Below are positions 8,699-17,198 of a stretch of 64,000 nucleotides of DNA, piece after piece; position 1 is the stretch's first letter; each line of letters starts with the position of its first letter. This DNA comes from Flammeovirgaceae bacterium SG7u.111. GTDB lineage: Bacteria > Bacteroidota > Bacteroidia > Cytophagales > Flammeovirgaceae. Position numbers and translations under genes: made by a program. The stretch spans positions 4,355,635 through 4,419,634 of the forward strand of contig CP139021.1 of the NCBI GenBank assembly GCA_034044135.1, written 5' to 3'. The notes under the pieces were generated by a model. It saw only the letters and a program-made list of their open reading frames with translations, was not told the origin of the DNA and did not search any database.

Positions 8699-10504
8699 AT
8701 GACCAACGAAATTGCAAGAGATAGATTTGAAAAACTAGGCAGACGCTACATTTTGGCATTGTTGGGAATTGCCATTGCTATCATCAGTAGCCAGCTCCTC
8801 ATACAGACTTTCATTAGCAGGCAAAAAGATGACTCCCGCGTAGTGAATGTGGCAGGCCGCCAACGGATGCTCAGCCAAAAAATAAGTAAATTGGCGCTGA
8901 AGCTTCGCCTAGCCAAAGCAGAAGGCCACTCAGCAGCTGAAAAAGAGCTAGAAGAAGCCGTCGTGCTTTGGAAAACATCTCACGAAGCATTGCTCTATGG
9001 CAACGAAGAAATGGGGATCACCGATGGAAACAGCCAGGTGATAGAAGATAAATTCAAAGAAATAGCTCTTCCGTACAACCAAATGCTCCAAAGCGCCAAC
9101 TCGCTCTTAGACCATGCAAACGAGAAGACCCTCTCCAGCGAGTGCCAAGAAGCCATCGACAACATCCTAAAACATGAAAGCGCCTTTTTGAAGGGAATGG
9201 ATGAAATCGTGTTCCTTTACGATGACGAAGCTAAGGCAAAAGTAGGGACACTGAGCACTACTGAACTTATCCTGCTCACCATTTCTTTGCTCATCATCTT
9301 ATTTGAAATCATTTTCATTTTCAAGCCAACCGCCAAAAACGTAGGCAGCACGATAGAAGAACTGATCCGCTCAGAAAAAACAGCCAAAAGCATGGCCCGG
9401 GAAATCGGTGTGCTTTACAACACCTTGGAAGAATCTTACCAACAATTGGCAGACACCGGCGGAGAACCCGAACTCCCTACCCTCTTCATGAGAACTACTC
9501 GAGAAGGCGACATGCTTTTTATCCCTGAAAAGTCATTGAAAACGATGGAATGCGGTAGAGAGGAATTCCCCAAAAACGTGTTCCAGTGGTTTATTGACGA
9601 AGGGTACTCGCCTGACTTTGTGGAGAAAGTAAAAGGAATAGTTGCAAGGGAACGATCATGGAACGGGGAAATAAAAGTAACTACAGGAGAAGGTGACTTT
9701 CTGTGGCTGGACATCCACCTTGTCCCCGTTGGGAAAACCAAATATCAATCTCAACAAATCATGGTAGCTTGCGCAAACGTAACTGACATAAAAGAAGCAA
9801 AGGAGCGTTCTATAGAAATAAACAAAGCCCGAATAGAGGAGCAAGTAAAAAAACAGCAATTCAGGTCTGTACTGATTTTGGAAGGACAGGAAGAAGAACG
9901 AAAAAGGATTGCCCGAGATATGCACGACGGAGTGGGCCAGATGCTTTACGGCATGCAGCTCAACCTAGAGTCGCTCATGCACAACAGCCCCAAAGCCTTG
10001 CGTAGCCAACTCTCTAACATCCAAGAACTCCTCACCAATGTGATTAGGGAAGTAAGAAGAGTTTCTTTTAACCTTACTCCTTCTAGTTTGAGCGATTTCG
10101 GGATAGGACCAGCCATAAAAAAATACTGCACCGAGGTTTCCAAACTCATGGGCATCGACATTATTTTTGAGAATAGGGACGGTTTCATAAACAGACTTGA
10201 CAAAAACGTAGAAATCCATTTATACAGAATAGTCCAAGAAGCCATTAACAATGCTATCAAATATGCTAGTGCAAAAAACATTGACGTACTTATGACCTAC
10301 GATTACCACAATCTCAGCATAGAAGTAACGGATAACGGCAAAGGCTTTGATTACGACAGGCTCAACAGAGATGGGTATTTTGCCGAATCTGGGCACGGCC
10401 TTTTTAATATGCAAGAAAGAACAAGCTTCTTCAACGGCAGCTTCGCTGTAGACTCCAAAATAGGAAGAGGCACGACTATAAAAGTAAATTTACCAATAAA
10501 CTAA
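8699..10504 (+). CDS. NarX-like sensor histidine kinase
   Basis: A 601-residue membrane sensor kinase. TM1 spans about 17-38 and TM2 about 188-207; the extracytoplasmic domain between them begins with VVNVAGRQRMLSQKISKLAL, the PilJ-type signature that corresponds to the nitrate-binding P-box region of NarX. A coiled-coil linker and a PAS-like domain (about 265-365) follow. Then comes a HisKA_3 domain with His409 in RIARDMHDGVGQ and a HATPase domain with N box EAINNAIKYA, DNGKGFD and GHGLFNMQER, the NarL/DegS-type kinase class. It is 7 bp from the LuxR-type regulator gene. Inferred role: sensing nitrate or nitrite and controlling this cluster. The ligand is inferred, not shown. Confidence 0.88.
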   Translation: MTNEIARDRFEKLGRRYILALLGIAIAIISSQLLIQTFISRQKDDSRVVNVAGRQRMLSQKISKLALKLRLAKAEGHSAAEKELEEAVVLWKTSHEALLYGNEEMGITDGNSQVIEDKFKEIALPYNQMLQSANSLLDHANEKTLSSECQEAIDNILKHESAFLKGMDEIVFLYDDEAKAKVGTLSTTELILLTISLLIILFEIIFIFKPTAKNVGSTIEELIRSEKTAKSMAREIGVLYNTLEESYQQLADTGGEPELPTLFMRTTREGDMLFIPEKSLKTMECGREEFPKNVFQWFIDEGYSPDFVEKVKGIVARERSWNGEIKVTTGEGDFLWLDIHLVPVGKTKYQSQQIMVACANVTDIKEAKERSIEINKARIEEQVKKQQFRSVLILEGQEEERKRIARDMHDGVGQMLYGMQLNLESLMHNSPKALRSQLSNIQELLTNVIREVRRVSFNLTPSSLSDFGIGPAIKKYCTEVSKLMGIDIIFENRDGFINRLDKNVEIHLYRIVQEAINNAIKYASAKNIDVLMTYDYHNLSIEVTDNGKGFDYDRLNRDGYFAESGHGLFNMQERTSFFNGSFAVDSKIGRGTTIKVNLPIN

Positions 10505-10511
10505 AAACGTT

Positions 10512-11228
10512 ATGGACATAAAACGAGTAGTTCTAGCAGATGATCATGAAATAATTCGCAATGGTATCAAGATGATTCTCCAAAGCTCGGAAGATATAGA
10601 AGTTGTGGGCGAAGCATCGGATGGCTTGGAAGCACTTCAAAAAGTTGAGGAATTGAAGCCTCACGTACTGGTGGTGGACATCCGAATGCCCAACCAAAAC
10701 GGCATAGAAACCGCCGCAATTATGCGCGACAAATTCCCCGACACCAAGGTCCTCATCCTCTCCATGCACGACGACGAGGAATACATCATCAAATCAGTAG
10801 AGTGTGGGGCATCGGGCTATTTGCTGAAAGACACCAACCAAACTGAGTTTATAAAAGCAGTGAGGTCAGTGTATAATGGTGAAAAATACTTTAGTGGGGA
10901 TATTTCTTCGGTAATCGTGAATCATTACCTCAATGCAACCAAGGGGGGAAATGCTGCTACTGCCACCACCACCCGACCTTCAGCAGCTTCTGCCCCAGTT
11001 GCCGACAATTACGACCTCACCAAAAGGGAAAAGCAAATTTTGAGCCTGCTGTACAGAGGGGAAAACAACAAGCAAATAGCCGACAGATTCAACAAGAGCA
11101 TCCGAACCATAGAAACCCACAGGTTCAACATCATGAAAAAAATGAAGGTCAACAATGTGATAGACCTGATAAAAAAAGTAGACGAAGAGCCGAGCTTGAA
11201 AAAACTGATTGAAGTTGAGCCTGTGTAA
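10512..11228 (+). CDS. NarL/LuxR-family response regulator
   Basis: A 238-residue two-component response regulator, the evident partner of the adjacent kinase. Receiver domain about 1-125 with acidic pocket ADDHE, phospho-acceptor Asp56 in VVDIRMPNQNG and a conserved Lys in LLKDTN. The C-terminal LuxR-type HTH (about 168-225) reads LTKREKQILSLL ... NKQIADRFNKSIRTIETHR. The two are joined by an unusually Ala/Thr/Pro-rich linker (about 138-163). Expected to bind DNA as a dimer; the TACGTA arrays of the cluster are the best candidate targets. It is the last nitrate gene before the RHS/IS island. Confidence 0.92.
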   Translation: MDIKRVVLADDHEIIRNGIKMILQSSEDIEVVGEASDGLEALQKVEELKPHVLVVDIRMPNQNGIETAAIMRDKFPDTKVLILSMHDDEEYIIKSVECGASGYLLKDTNQTEFIKAVRSVYNGEKYFSGDISSVIVNHYLNATKGGNAATATTTRPSAASAPVADNYDLTKREKQILSLLYRGENNKQIADRFNKSIRTIETHRFNIMKKMKVNNVIDLIKKVDEEPSLKKLIEVEPV

Positions 11229-11271
11229 ACTCAACATACTTAACCCACCCTCGGTGATTCACCCTGAGGCA

Positions 11272-11916
11272 TCAAGTTTTTAAGATCCCCGTTGACCCCC
11301 AACGGTATTCTCCCCCCGCTTTCTTGATCTGGGCGAGGTAGCTTTTCTCCAATGCGCTGAGGTCGCCGACCGAGAGTTCTTCCCCGCTGTCGGGAAGGAG
11401 CTCTTGGGCGAAGGGGTTGTCAATACCGTTATTCCCTTTTATTTTCTCCGTCATTCCTGCGGACGCAGGAATCTCCAACCTATTGTCCAACAAGCTCTCC
11501 CCCTTTTCCAACAGTTGTTGGGGAGTAGGCTGGAGATCCCGTATCTCCGCTACGCTGCGTACGGGATGACGGGTAGTATTCAGCAATTGCTTCGCGTAGG
11601 TGGGAGATCCCGCATCTGCGCTATGCTCCGTGCGGGATGACGGAATGGGGTTGCTTCCTGCCAAGTTTGCTCCAATACTATCCACCGCTGCCGGTACCTT
11701 GCCCTTTTTGCGGGTGGTGTCTCCAGCGACGACATCGCTTGGAGCGATGTCGTCGCTTTTCTTCTGTAGCGTGAACGCCGGCGGGGCCAGGGGCAATAGC
11801 TGGGGCTGCGGCTTGGGCAATGCGGGCTGCGCGCCTTGCGACTGGGCAAGGGCGGGCAGGGACGCCAGCCAGAATAAGGCAAATAGCAACAGGAACATGG
11901 GGACTTTTCTGTCCAT
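11272..11916 (-). CDS. RHS-like N-terminal fragment riddled with REP palindromes
   Basis: A 214-residue frame of unknown function. It begins with a clear signal peptide (residues 1-25, ending PALAQ), followed by a Pro/Leu-rich segment. Residues about 90-160 are largely translated REP palindromes (for example RLEIPASAGMT and the RSVAEIRDLQPTP stretch), then an acidic tail ending GGEYRWGSTG. Its GC-rich base use and signal peptide fit the 5' end of an RHS-type surface protein gene, the part missing from the RHS gene at 14964-17198, but no RHS repeats follow. It probably is a decayed N-terminal remnant. The IS element inserted 53 bp upstream of its start. Confidence 0.45.
   Translation of the reverse strand: MDRKVPMFLLLFALFWLASLPALAQSQGAQPALPKPQPQLLPLAPPAFTLQKKSDDIAPSDVVAGDTTRKKGKVPAAVDSIGANLAGSNPIPSSRTEHSADAGSPTYAKQLLNTTRHPVRSVAEIRDLQPTPQQLLEKGESLLDNRLEIPASAGMTEKIKGNNGIDNPFAQELLPDSGEELSVGDLSALEKSYLAQIKKAGGEYRWGSTGILKT
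11448..11644. repeat. three REP-like palindromes, family 1
   Basis: Copies at 11448-11480 (GTCATTCCTGCGGACGCAGG, then AATCTCC), 11531-11573 (GGAGATCCCGT ... ACGGGATGACGGG) and 11601-11644 (GGAGATCCCGC ... GCGGGATGACGG). The first lies in the opposite orientation to the other two. A further clear copy is at 59868-59899 and a degraded one near 30455-30490. Confidence 0.75.
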
Positions 11917-11969
11917 TTCGTTTAGTTTGTTTCGAAGTTTGTTTAGTTTATTTTTTTACTAGTTGGTTA

Positions 11970-13290
11970 CACTAGTGTCCCATTAAAATTGGGACGTTAT
12001 CAATAATTAAACAAATTTGGCTCATTCAGCCTAAAACGTTCTTTGTCATTTTGAAATTTAGTTCTCTGGAAGAGGTCTCGAAGATGAGTTTTATCGGTCA
12101 ATGATATACTCAATATCTGTAAGACCTCATATGTGCTTCTGTTAAGTTTCATGTCTTTCTGGACAATTGCCACCAAACAGTAGGTGCATATAGCAACATA
12201 GATCTGTATACGGACCGCATTTTCAGTAGTACCCCAGAATTTTTTGATTTTCAGATGTTGCTTTAACCATTTGAAGAACAACTCGACTTGCCAGCGATTT
12301 TTATAAAGCTGGGCAACTTGCAAAGCAGAAATGTGCATTGCATTGGTCAAGAATAGAAGCTGGCGCTTTTGTTCTTCATCCCAATATCTGACGAGCCGAA
12401 GATGTCCTGGATAATATTGTTTTGGATAAAAACCAGTCAATTCAACTGTAACATCAGAAAGTACGTTCTTGGGCAACCTCCGTTTCCATTTGATTGTCTT
12501 GTATTGGAGGTTCTTTTTTGCCCTGACAACGAAGAAAGCCCCTATCTGATGAATCTTATACAACATCTTGAAGTGGTTATATGCACGGTCAAATATGTAA
12601 TAAGATCCTGGTTCATAAGGAATCTCTTTCATCGCCGTAGAATCGTGTACAGAAGCTTCTGTAATATGAAAGAATGCGGGGATCTGCGTCTCTACATCAT
12701 ATAATGTATGCACTTTGATTCCGCCTTTTTTCTTACGGAACTTCGCCCACCAGAATACAGAAAGGCACAAGTCAATCGTAGTAGAGTCAAAAGCGTAGAC
12801 ATTGCCGTCAAGCTTGAAGATGTCAGAAACCCGTTTCTGACGGGCTTCATCAACCAGATAGTAAGCATACTCTTCAAAGATGCGATGGTCCCTGTCCTGG
12901 TTGGCCCTAGACAAGGATGACCTAGAAACATTCTTGCCCAAACCCAAATGATAAGATTTGGAATGATGGGCATCAAGTGCGACAATCAGATCTCTCAGGC
13001 TTTCACGATTGGATAATTGCCCAAACATCAGGGCAAGCAGCTGGTTCCAACAGGTGAAATGCTTCACGTATTTGTTTCCGTCATACTTACGAACGATGTA
13101 GTTAAACTTATTCCTATCCAGAAACGATGCTAACTGAGCGAAAACGTATTTATCCTTATGCATTTGCTATTCTCTTTAGGAATGAATGGCGAAAATGCAA
13201 ATTGAAATCCGTTTAATCGAAAAACACCTACAACTAACTAAATTTCAAATATTTAAAAGAGTCTTATTGGATTTTAATGGGACAGCAATG
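11970..13290 (-). mobile_element. complete IS4-family-like insertion sequence
   Basis: A 1321-bp element. Its ends are 20-bp imperfect inverted repeats (CACTAGTGTCCCATTAAAAT left; CATTGCTGTCCCATTAAAAT on the complement right; 17 of 20 match). It is flanked by a 9-bp direct repeat AGTTGGTTA at 11961-11969 and 13291-13299, the expected target duplication. A subterminal palindrome GTCCCA-N7-TGGGAC lies at 11977-11995. One transposase gene fills the element. Intact gene, ends and target duplication indicate a fairly recent insertion. Confidence 0.85.
12000..13163 (-). CDS. IS4-family DDE transposase
   Basis: A 387-residue transposase. The N-terminal region (about 1-75, MHKDKYVFAQLASFLDRNKF ... 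LSNRESLRDLI) is the DUF4372-like domain common to Bacteroidota IS4-type elements. The catalytic core follows: first Asp in YAFDSTTIDLCLS (about 125), second Asp in YIFDRAYNHF (about 195), and the YREK-like block with the catalytic Glu in YKNRWQVELFFKWLKQHLKIK (about 290-310). The length is usual for the family and the frame is intact, so the enzyme may be active. It reads in the same direction as the island genes. Confidence 0.93.
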   Translation of the reverse strand: MHKDKYVFAQLASFLDRNKFNYIVRKYDGNKYVKHFTCWNQLLALMFGQLSNRESLRDLIVALDAHHSKSYHLGLGKNVSRSSLSRANQDRDHRIFEEYAYYLVDEARQKRVSDIFKLDGNVYAFDSTTIDLCLSVFWWAKFRKKKGGIKVHTLYDVETQIPAFFHITEASVHDSTAMKEIPYEPGSYYIFDRAYNHFKMLYKIHQIGAFFVVRAKKNLQYKTIKWKRRLPKNVLSDVTVELTGFYPKQYYPGHLRLVRYWDEEQKRQLLFLTNAMHISALQVAQLYKNRWQVELFFKWLKQHLKIKKFWGTTENAVRIQIYVAICTYCLVAIVQKDMKLNRSTYEVLQILSISLTDKTHLRDLFQRTKFQNDKERFRLNEPNLFNY

Positions 13291-13530
13291 AGTTGGTTAG
13301 TGTTTGGATTCTTTTGTTGTTAGTTGTTTGTTTGAAAATATCCAGCCCTTGTTTGGAGCTCGTCCACCGCATCTTTGCGGTCATAAAGCAAAATCGAAAA
13401 TATGAAAAAAATTATACACATCCCCTTGCATAAACCATAAGAGTAGTGGGTTTATTTTTTTGCTAGCCGGTCAGTGATTGGTGTTTTTTGTTGTTAGTCG
13501 TTTGGTTTGTGTTTGCTTGGAAATATCGGT
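13291..13530. repeat. imperfect direct repeat flanking the IS
   Basis: The sequence interrupted by the IS (11947-11969 continued at 13291-13350) and the stretch 13451-13530 are similar: both read TTTATTTTTTT, then CTAG, a GGT-rich stretch, and TTTTGTTGTTAGT-GTTTG, then GAAATATC or GAAAATATC. The non-coding gap 13164-13590 holds this and the palindrome at 13540; no gene was seen. Confidence 0.55.
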
Positions 13531-13539
13531 CCTTTGTGG

Positions 13540-13563
13540 GCACAAGCGGGACGCTTGCGCCAT
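13540..13563. repeat. REP-like palindrome, family 2
   Basis: GCACAAGCGGGACGCTTGCG forms a short hairpin (CAAGCG with CGCTTG). Related copies lie at 31881-31896 and 31945-31966. Confidence 0.6.
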
Positions 13564-13590
13564 TGGGTGCTCCGACCAAAGGGGTGATTT

Positions 13591-14232
13591 TTAACTTTTT
13601 TCAATTAAACCCAAATAATAGCTACCCCAATACTGATAATGTTCAACTTTTGACAAAGAAAACTCTTCCGCTATAGGTTTGATATGTCTATAAATTGGTT
13701 TAAAATCAAAATCTACAATTGAATTGTTCCTTATAGGACTAATGTCCATTAACGCACACATAGAGCTAAACTTAATTTCTTTATTTTTGTCCTCTAATCC
13801 TCTGATCAAGACTTTTACAATTTCAGTTTTATTGGAGTTTAAATTTGAATTTCTTTTAATAGCCCAAATTGCTTTTTCTCTCAACTGTAAATCTGAAGAT
13901 TTAGCCGCCTTTATCAAATATTCTAAAGCATCTTTTCCTATAATACTTAAGGCCCATACCGTTCTATCTACAATAGGAGCATGAACGTCTTTTAAGAGAA
14001 AAATCAGAATCTGAATCACATTTTCTCCACACTCTGATAGTTCTTTTTGGAAATCTTCAATCAGATAAAAAAGAGCAAAAAATCTGATTTTATCGTCATT
14101 ATTTTTAAGTAAGCTCACTAATACTTTGAAGGTTTCAATATCTAAATAAGATGAATCTATATTTCTATATGCATCATATTTTGCATCTTCTGGTGAGTGT
14201 TTTAATATTTTTATAAATTCTTCCTTTGTCAT
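13591..14232 (-). CDS. HEAT-repeat-like protein, candidate immunity protein
   Basis: A 213-residue, probably cytoplasmic all-helical protein. It shows four or five HEAT/PBS-lyase-like units of about 30-36 residues, for example LVSLLKNNDDKIRFFALFYL, LIFLLKDVHAPIVDRTVWAL, LIKAAKSSDLQLREKAIWAI and LIRGLEDKNKEIKFSSMCAL. No catalytic motif is visible. It lies 51 bp behind the macrodomain gene and is the third gene of the RHS toxin transcript, so it may be a second immunity protein or the remnant of an older one; small HEAT-like proteins are frequent immunity or accessory proteins behind polymorphic toxins. The base composition is AT-rich, unlike the RHS core. Function is inferred from position only. 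Confidence 0.65.
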   Translation of the reverse strand: MTKEEFIKILKHSPEDAKYDAYRNIDSSYLDIETFKVLVSLLKNNDDKIRFFALFYLIEDFQKELSECGENVIQILIFLLKDVHAPIVDRTVWALSIIGKDALEYLIKAAKSSDLQLREKAIWAIKRNSNLNSNKTEIVKVLIRGLEDKNKEIKFSSMCALMDISPIRNNSIVDFDFKPIYRHIKPIAEEFSLSKVEHYQYWGSYYLGLIEKS

Positions 14233-14283
14233 ACCTAGTTATTTCGCTTCTATTGTTATACTATATCTTAAATAAGAGGACAA

Positions 14284-14916
14284 TTACGGAATATTATATC
14301 CTAAATCTTTTTCATCATGAGTAAAAAAGTATGCATAATTCGACCGTAATTCGTCCCAACCATTCTGAGTTTTAAATTTTTCATTTATCACATCTTCCCA
14401 TGCAATACGCATTTGTCTTGCACATACAATTGGTGGAACTTGCCCCGTACCTGTTCCCAAACCAGGAACAGCTATGCTTTGAATTTTATCTTTTATTAGA
14501 TCCCCATTATCGAACCTTCCATAGATTAACAATATTAGTATTGCTTTCATAGCAAGATAGACATTAGGAGACTTTAAAATTGTCATTGGGGTTCGCATTG
14601 TTGGTGCTGAAATTAAATATGAAAAATCAGAGTGTTCAGTTTCAATTACCGTAGCTTGTCCAACTAATAATTCACCATAATAATCTCTTCTGATTTTACC
14701 TTGAAGCTTCTTTTCAATATGCCATCCTAAATTTTTAGAAATAGCAAAATCAAGTCCTCCATTCATAAACCCAAAGCTATTTGCTGGACTCACAATTGCA
14801 TCACACGGATAATTAAATATTGAATCATATTTAATTATTACATCTTGAACTCCATTAAATACTTTTTCCCATGCTTCTGTTAATTCGGAACTAGTACTGA
14901 TAAAATAGTATGTCAT
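14284..14916 (-). CDS. macrodomain protein, candidate ADP-ribose hydrolase immunity protein
   Basis: A 210-residue macro (A1pp-type) domain protein. Diagnostic segments: DAIVSPANSFGFMNGG (about 39-54), the adenine/distal-ribose loop with conserved Asn; YGELLVGQATV (about 79-90); SAPTMRTPM (about 102-110); and the phosphate-binding loop VPGLGTGTGQVPP (about 149-161). Macrodomains bind ADP-ribose and many remove it from proteins, DNA or RNA. It starts 47 bp behind the RHS gene whose C-terminal tip resembles an ADP-ribosyltransferase. The likely job is to reverse self-modification by that toxin, in the manner DarG counteracts DarT. The fold is confident; the immunity role is inferred. Confidence 0.85.
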   Translation of the reverse strand: MTYYFISTSSELTEAWEKVFNGVQDVIIKYDSIFNYPCDAIVSPANSFGFMNGGLDFAISKNLGWHIEKKLQGKIRRDYYGELLVGQATVIETEHSDFSYLISAPTMRTPMTILKSPNVYLAMKAILILLIYGRFDNGDLIKDKIQSIAVPGLGTGTGQVPPIVCARQMRIAWEDVINEKFKTQNGWDELRSNYAYFFTHDEKDLGYNIP

Positions 14917-14963
14917 GATTTATTTTGTAATATTTTAAACAAATCAAATTAAGCCTAAAATGG

Positions 14964-17198
14964 TTAATAACCAATCTCTTTTTCTTTATAAAAAGTATTG
15001 AGCTTATCTAGCTCCTTATTGGGTAATCTGATTTGAAATCTCCCACCTTCATAAGGCTCTATATATTTTTTTTCTACCCAATCGTCCCAAGTTGCTTTTG
15101 GAATGTCAACCCTGATTAAATAATCATCGTACGTTCCCTGTCTCGAATATTCAAGCGCAAGTTCACGCTCTTTTGCAAAATGAATTTCTCTTGCTCCTGT
15201 ATCAAACCCATTCTTCATAATATTATCAACAGTCCCTTTTCTAGGTGCTCGATACATAGGAACAACATCATCAGCAAGAGGGATCATACTTCCTTCTTTT
15301 GCAGCAGCCCCTAAACTTCTGGGGGCAACCATTCTTCTTCCTGCCGCGCCTCTAATCGCTTCTCTACCGCCAACCAATATATCACCTATTGCAATTAATG
15401 CTTCAATCCTTTCTTCGATATTTTGGTTTCTTGCCATGCCTTGCCAAAACTGAGCCTTTTCATTTCCTTCAAAGGCACGGATTGCCAAATACCCTTCAAT
15501 CTCAGTACTACCATTTATCTCACGAGCTAACCAATTTGGATCATACTTAGTCCATCCCAAGGCATTCCATAAATTGTTCTGTATTTCAAATTGATCATTA
15601 TACTCCTCATCTACTGGTATCCAGTTATTCTTTTGTCTAGACCACCAAGTTGCTTCGTGTACAAAAAACTTAATGTCATCATCATCTGTAAAAACTATAA
15701 CAGGAACAAAACTGCCATCAAATTTTTCATAAAAATGAACCTCATCATTTCCATCAGGATCAATATTCCATATTGGAGAGTTTTGTCCAAACTGATATGG
15801 TGAGACAAAACTCTTCACTACTTTATCAGGACTCAACCATTTTCCAATTTTTGAATTATATCCCCTAGCCCCAAAATCGACTATTCCTTTTCCTAGATCA
15901 GGATCATTTTCTTTATTATTAAACCCATATCGGTAGCCGATGTCCTCTCCTTTGGTGTATCCCCTGCCCGGCATCTGCATGCCAAAGGGGTGGTAGTCGC
16001 TCACGCTCGCCACGTCCGCAAAGCCGTCCGTCTTTTTCAGGTCGGTCACGGTCGCCAGCACGTTGCCCAGGTGGTTGCTTAGCTCAAACTGCCTTAGCCC
16101 CCAGGTGCGCTCGCCCATGGTCATGTCCGCATCCTCTGCATGTTCCCCGCCGTTCAGCGCGCCCAACCTAGAGCTGCCATAGATCGGTCTTTCTTTAAGC
16201 GTTATCTCTTCCTCTCCTTTTTTCTTGTAAATCGCCATCACGTTGCCCGAGGCATCCCTCACATAGTAGTCAGTCGCCACAATGTTGTCCCCTTCCCAGA
16301 GCTGCTTTACCGCGCGGTTGCCGTCGGGGGCGTAGCGGTATTGCACGCTCTTTTCCGCGCCCTCCACCGTCTTGCTCACCTTGGCCACCTTGCCCTGTAT
16401 GGTCCAGTCTATGTCCGTAATGTTCTCCGAGTCGTCCCTTATCAGGTTGCCTATGGCGTCGTAGGCATAGTTGCCTTCTTCTTGCCCCAGCCTGGTGGAA
16501 AGGGTCTTCAGCTCGCCCAGCTTGGCGGAGAATTCTCCGCCCGGCTCCACCACAAAACCCGGCTCTATCTTGAAGCTCTCCTTGGCGGTGAGGGTGATGT
16601 CCTCGCCCTCTTGTACCCTCGCCCCGTCCGTAAGGGTGATGTTGTTGTAGTTCTCTTCTTGTGTTTGGGGCAGCGGGGTGTAGTCGTACGTAATGTCGCC
16701 GTTGGCGTCACCGCCTGGTGGAAGTGCCTCTACTTCCTCGTTGTCCTCTACATGTGCCAACCTGTTGGAGCCCTCTAGGTAGTTGGTCGTGAACCTGTAA
16801 CCTTGGTTCTCCTCCTTCTCCATATAGCTGCCGTCCATGTAGTTGTATGTGATCAGGATCACCTCCCTGTCCAGCTCTTGGTTCCTGCCCAGTTGCTCTA
16901 TGTTGCCGTTGCCGTCGTAGGTATAGTGGCTGTCGTAGGCTTTTTGCACGTCGGGCGTGCGGTTTGCCCAGGCCGTGCCGTCAAAGGCGGAAGACCTCGC
17001 AAAGGAGATGCGGTTGAGCTGGTCGTAGCCGTAGTGCATGGCCTGCAGCGCCTTGTCGGGGCGGGTAGAGCCGTCTTCTTTCCTTCCCAGTTGGGGCAGG
17101 TCGGTCGCCATCCAGGCGATGTTCCCGTTGTAGAGCCCCACATTGCCCGCCAGGTCGTTGGCATGGGCATGGTCGTCCCACAACTGGCCGTTGGCCAT
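14964..17198 (-). CDS. 5'-truncated RHS protein with C-terminal toxin-like domain
   Basis: A 744-residue C-terminal part of an RHS/YD-repeat polymorphic toxin. YD repeats are visible (for example YAYDAIGNLIRDD, VQYRYAPDGNRAVKQ, YYVRDASGNVMAIY), then the RHS core RGYNSKIGKWLSPD and the NIDPDGND boundary (about residues 450-485). After a linker comes a tip of about 105 residues, from PMYRAPRKGTVDNIMKNGFD through FAKERELALEYSRQGTYDDY to the C-terminus, which resembles small ADP-ribosyltransferase toxins (Arg in the first strand, Ser/Tyr in the second element, a late Glu). The open frame runs upstream to a TAG at 17298-17300 with RHS-like sequence but no signal peptide or N-terminal domain. The core is GC-rich and the tip AT-rich. 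Confidence 0.8.
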   Translation of the reverse strand: MANGQLWDDHAHANDLAGNVGLYNGNIAWMATDLPQLGRKEDGSTRPDKALQAMHYGYDQLNRISFARSSAFDGTAWANRTPDVQKAYDSHYTYDGNGNIEQLGRNQELDREVILITYNYMDGSYMEKEENQGYRFTTNYLEGSNRLAHVEDNEEVEALPPGGDANGDITYDYTPLPQTQEENYNNITLTDGARVQEGEDITLTAKESFKIEPGFVVEPGGEFSAKLGELKTLSTRLGQEEGNYAYDAIGNLIRDDSENITDIDWTIQGKVAKVSKTVEGAEKSVQYRYAPDGNRAVKQLWEGDNIVATDYYVRDASGNVMAIYKKKGEEEITLKERPIYGSSRLGALNGGEHAEDADMTMGERTWGLRQFELSNHLGNVLATVTDLKKTDGFADVASVSDYHPFGMQMPGRGYTKGEDIGYRYGFNNKENDPDLGKGIVDFGARGYNSKIGKWLSPDKVVKSFVSPYQFGQNSPIWNIDPDGNDEVHFYEKFDGSFVPVIVFTDDDDIKFFVHEATWWSRQKNNWIPVDEEYNDQFEIQNNLWNALGWTKYDPNWLAREINGSTEIEGYLAIRAFEGNEKAQFWQGMARNQNIEERIEALIAIGDILVGGREAIRGAAGRRMVAPRSLGAAAKEGSMIPLADDVVPMYRAPRKGTVDNIMKNGFDTGAREIHFAKERELALEYSRQGTYDDYLIRVDIPKATWDDWVEKKYIEPYEGGRFQIRLPNKELDKLNTFYKEKEIGY

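Noticed and set aside
11448-11644. Palindromes read as a CRISPR array
   Set aside because: Spacing is irregular, orientation mixed and there are no constant repeats with unique spacers; these are REP-like elements.
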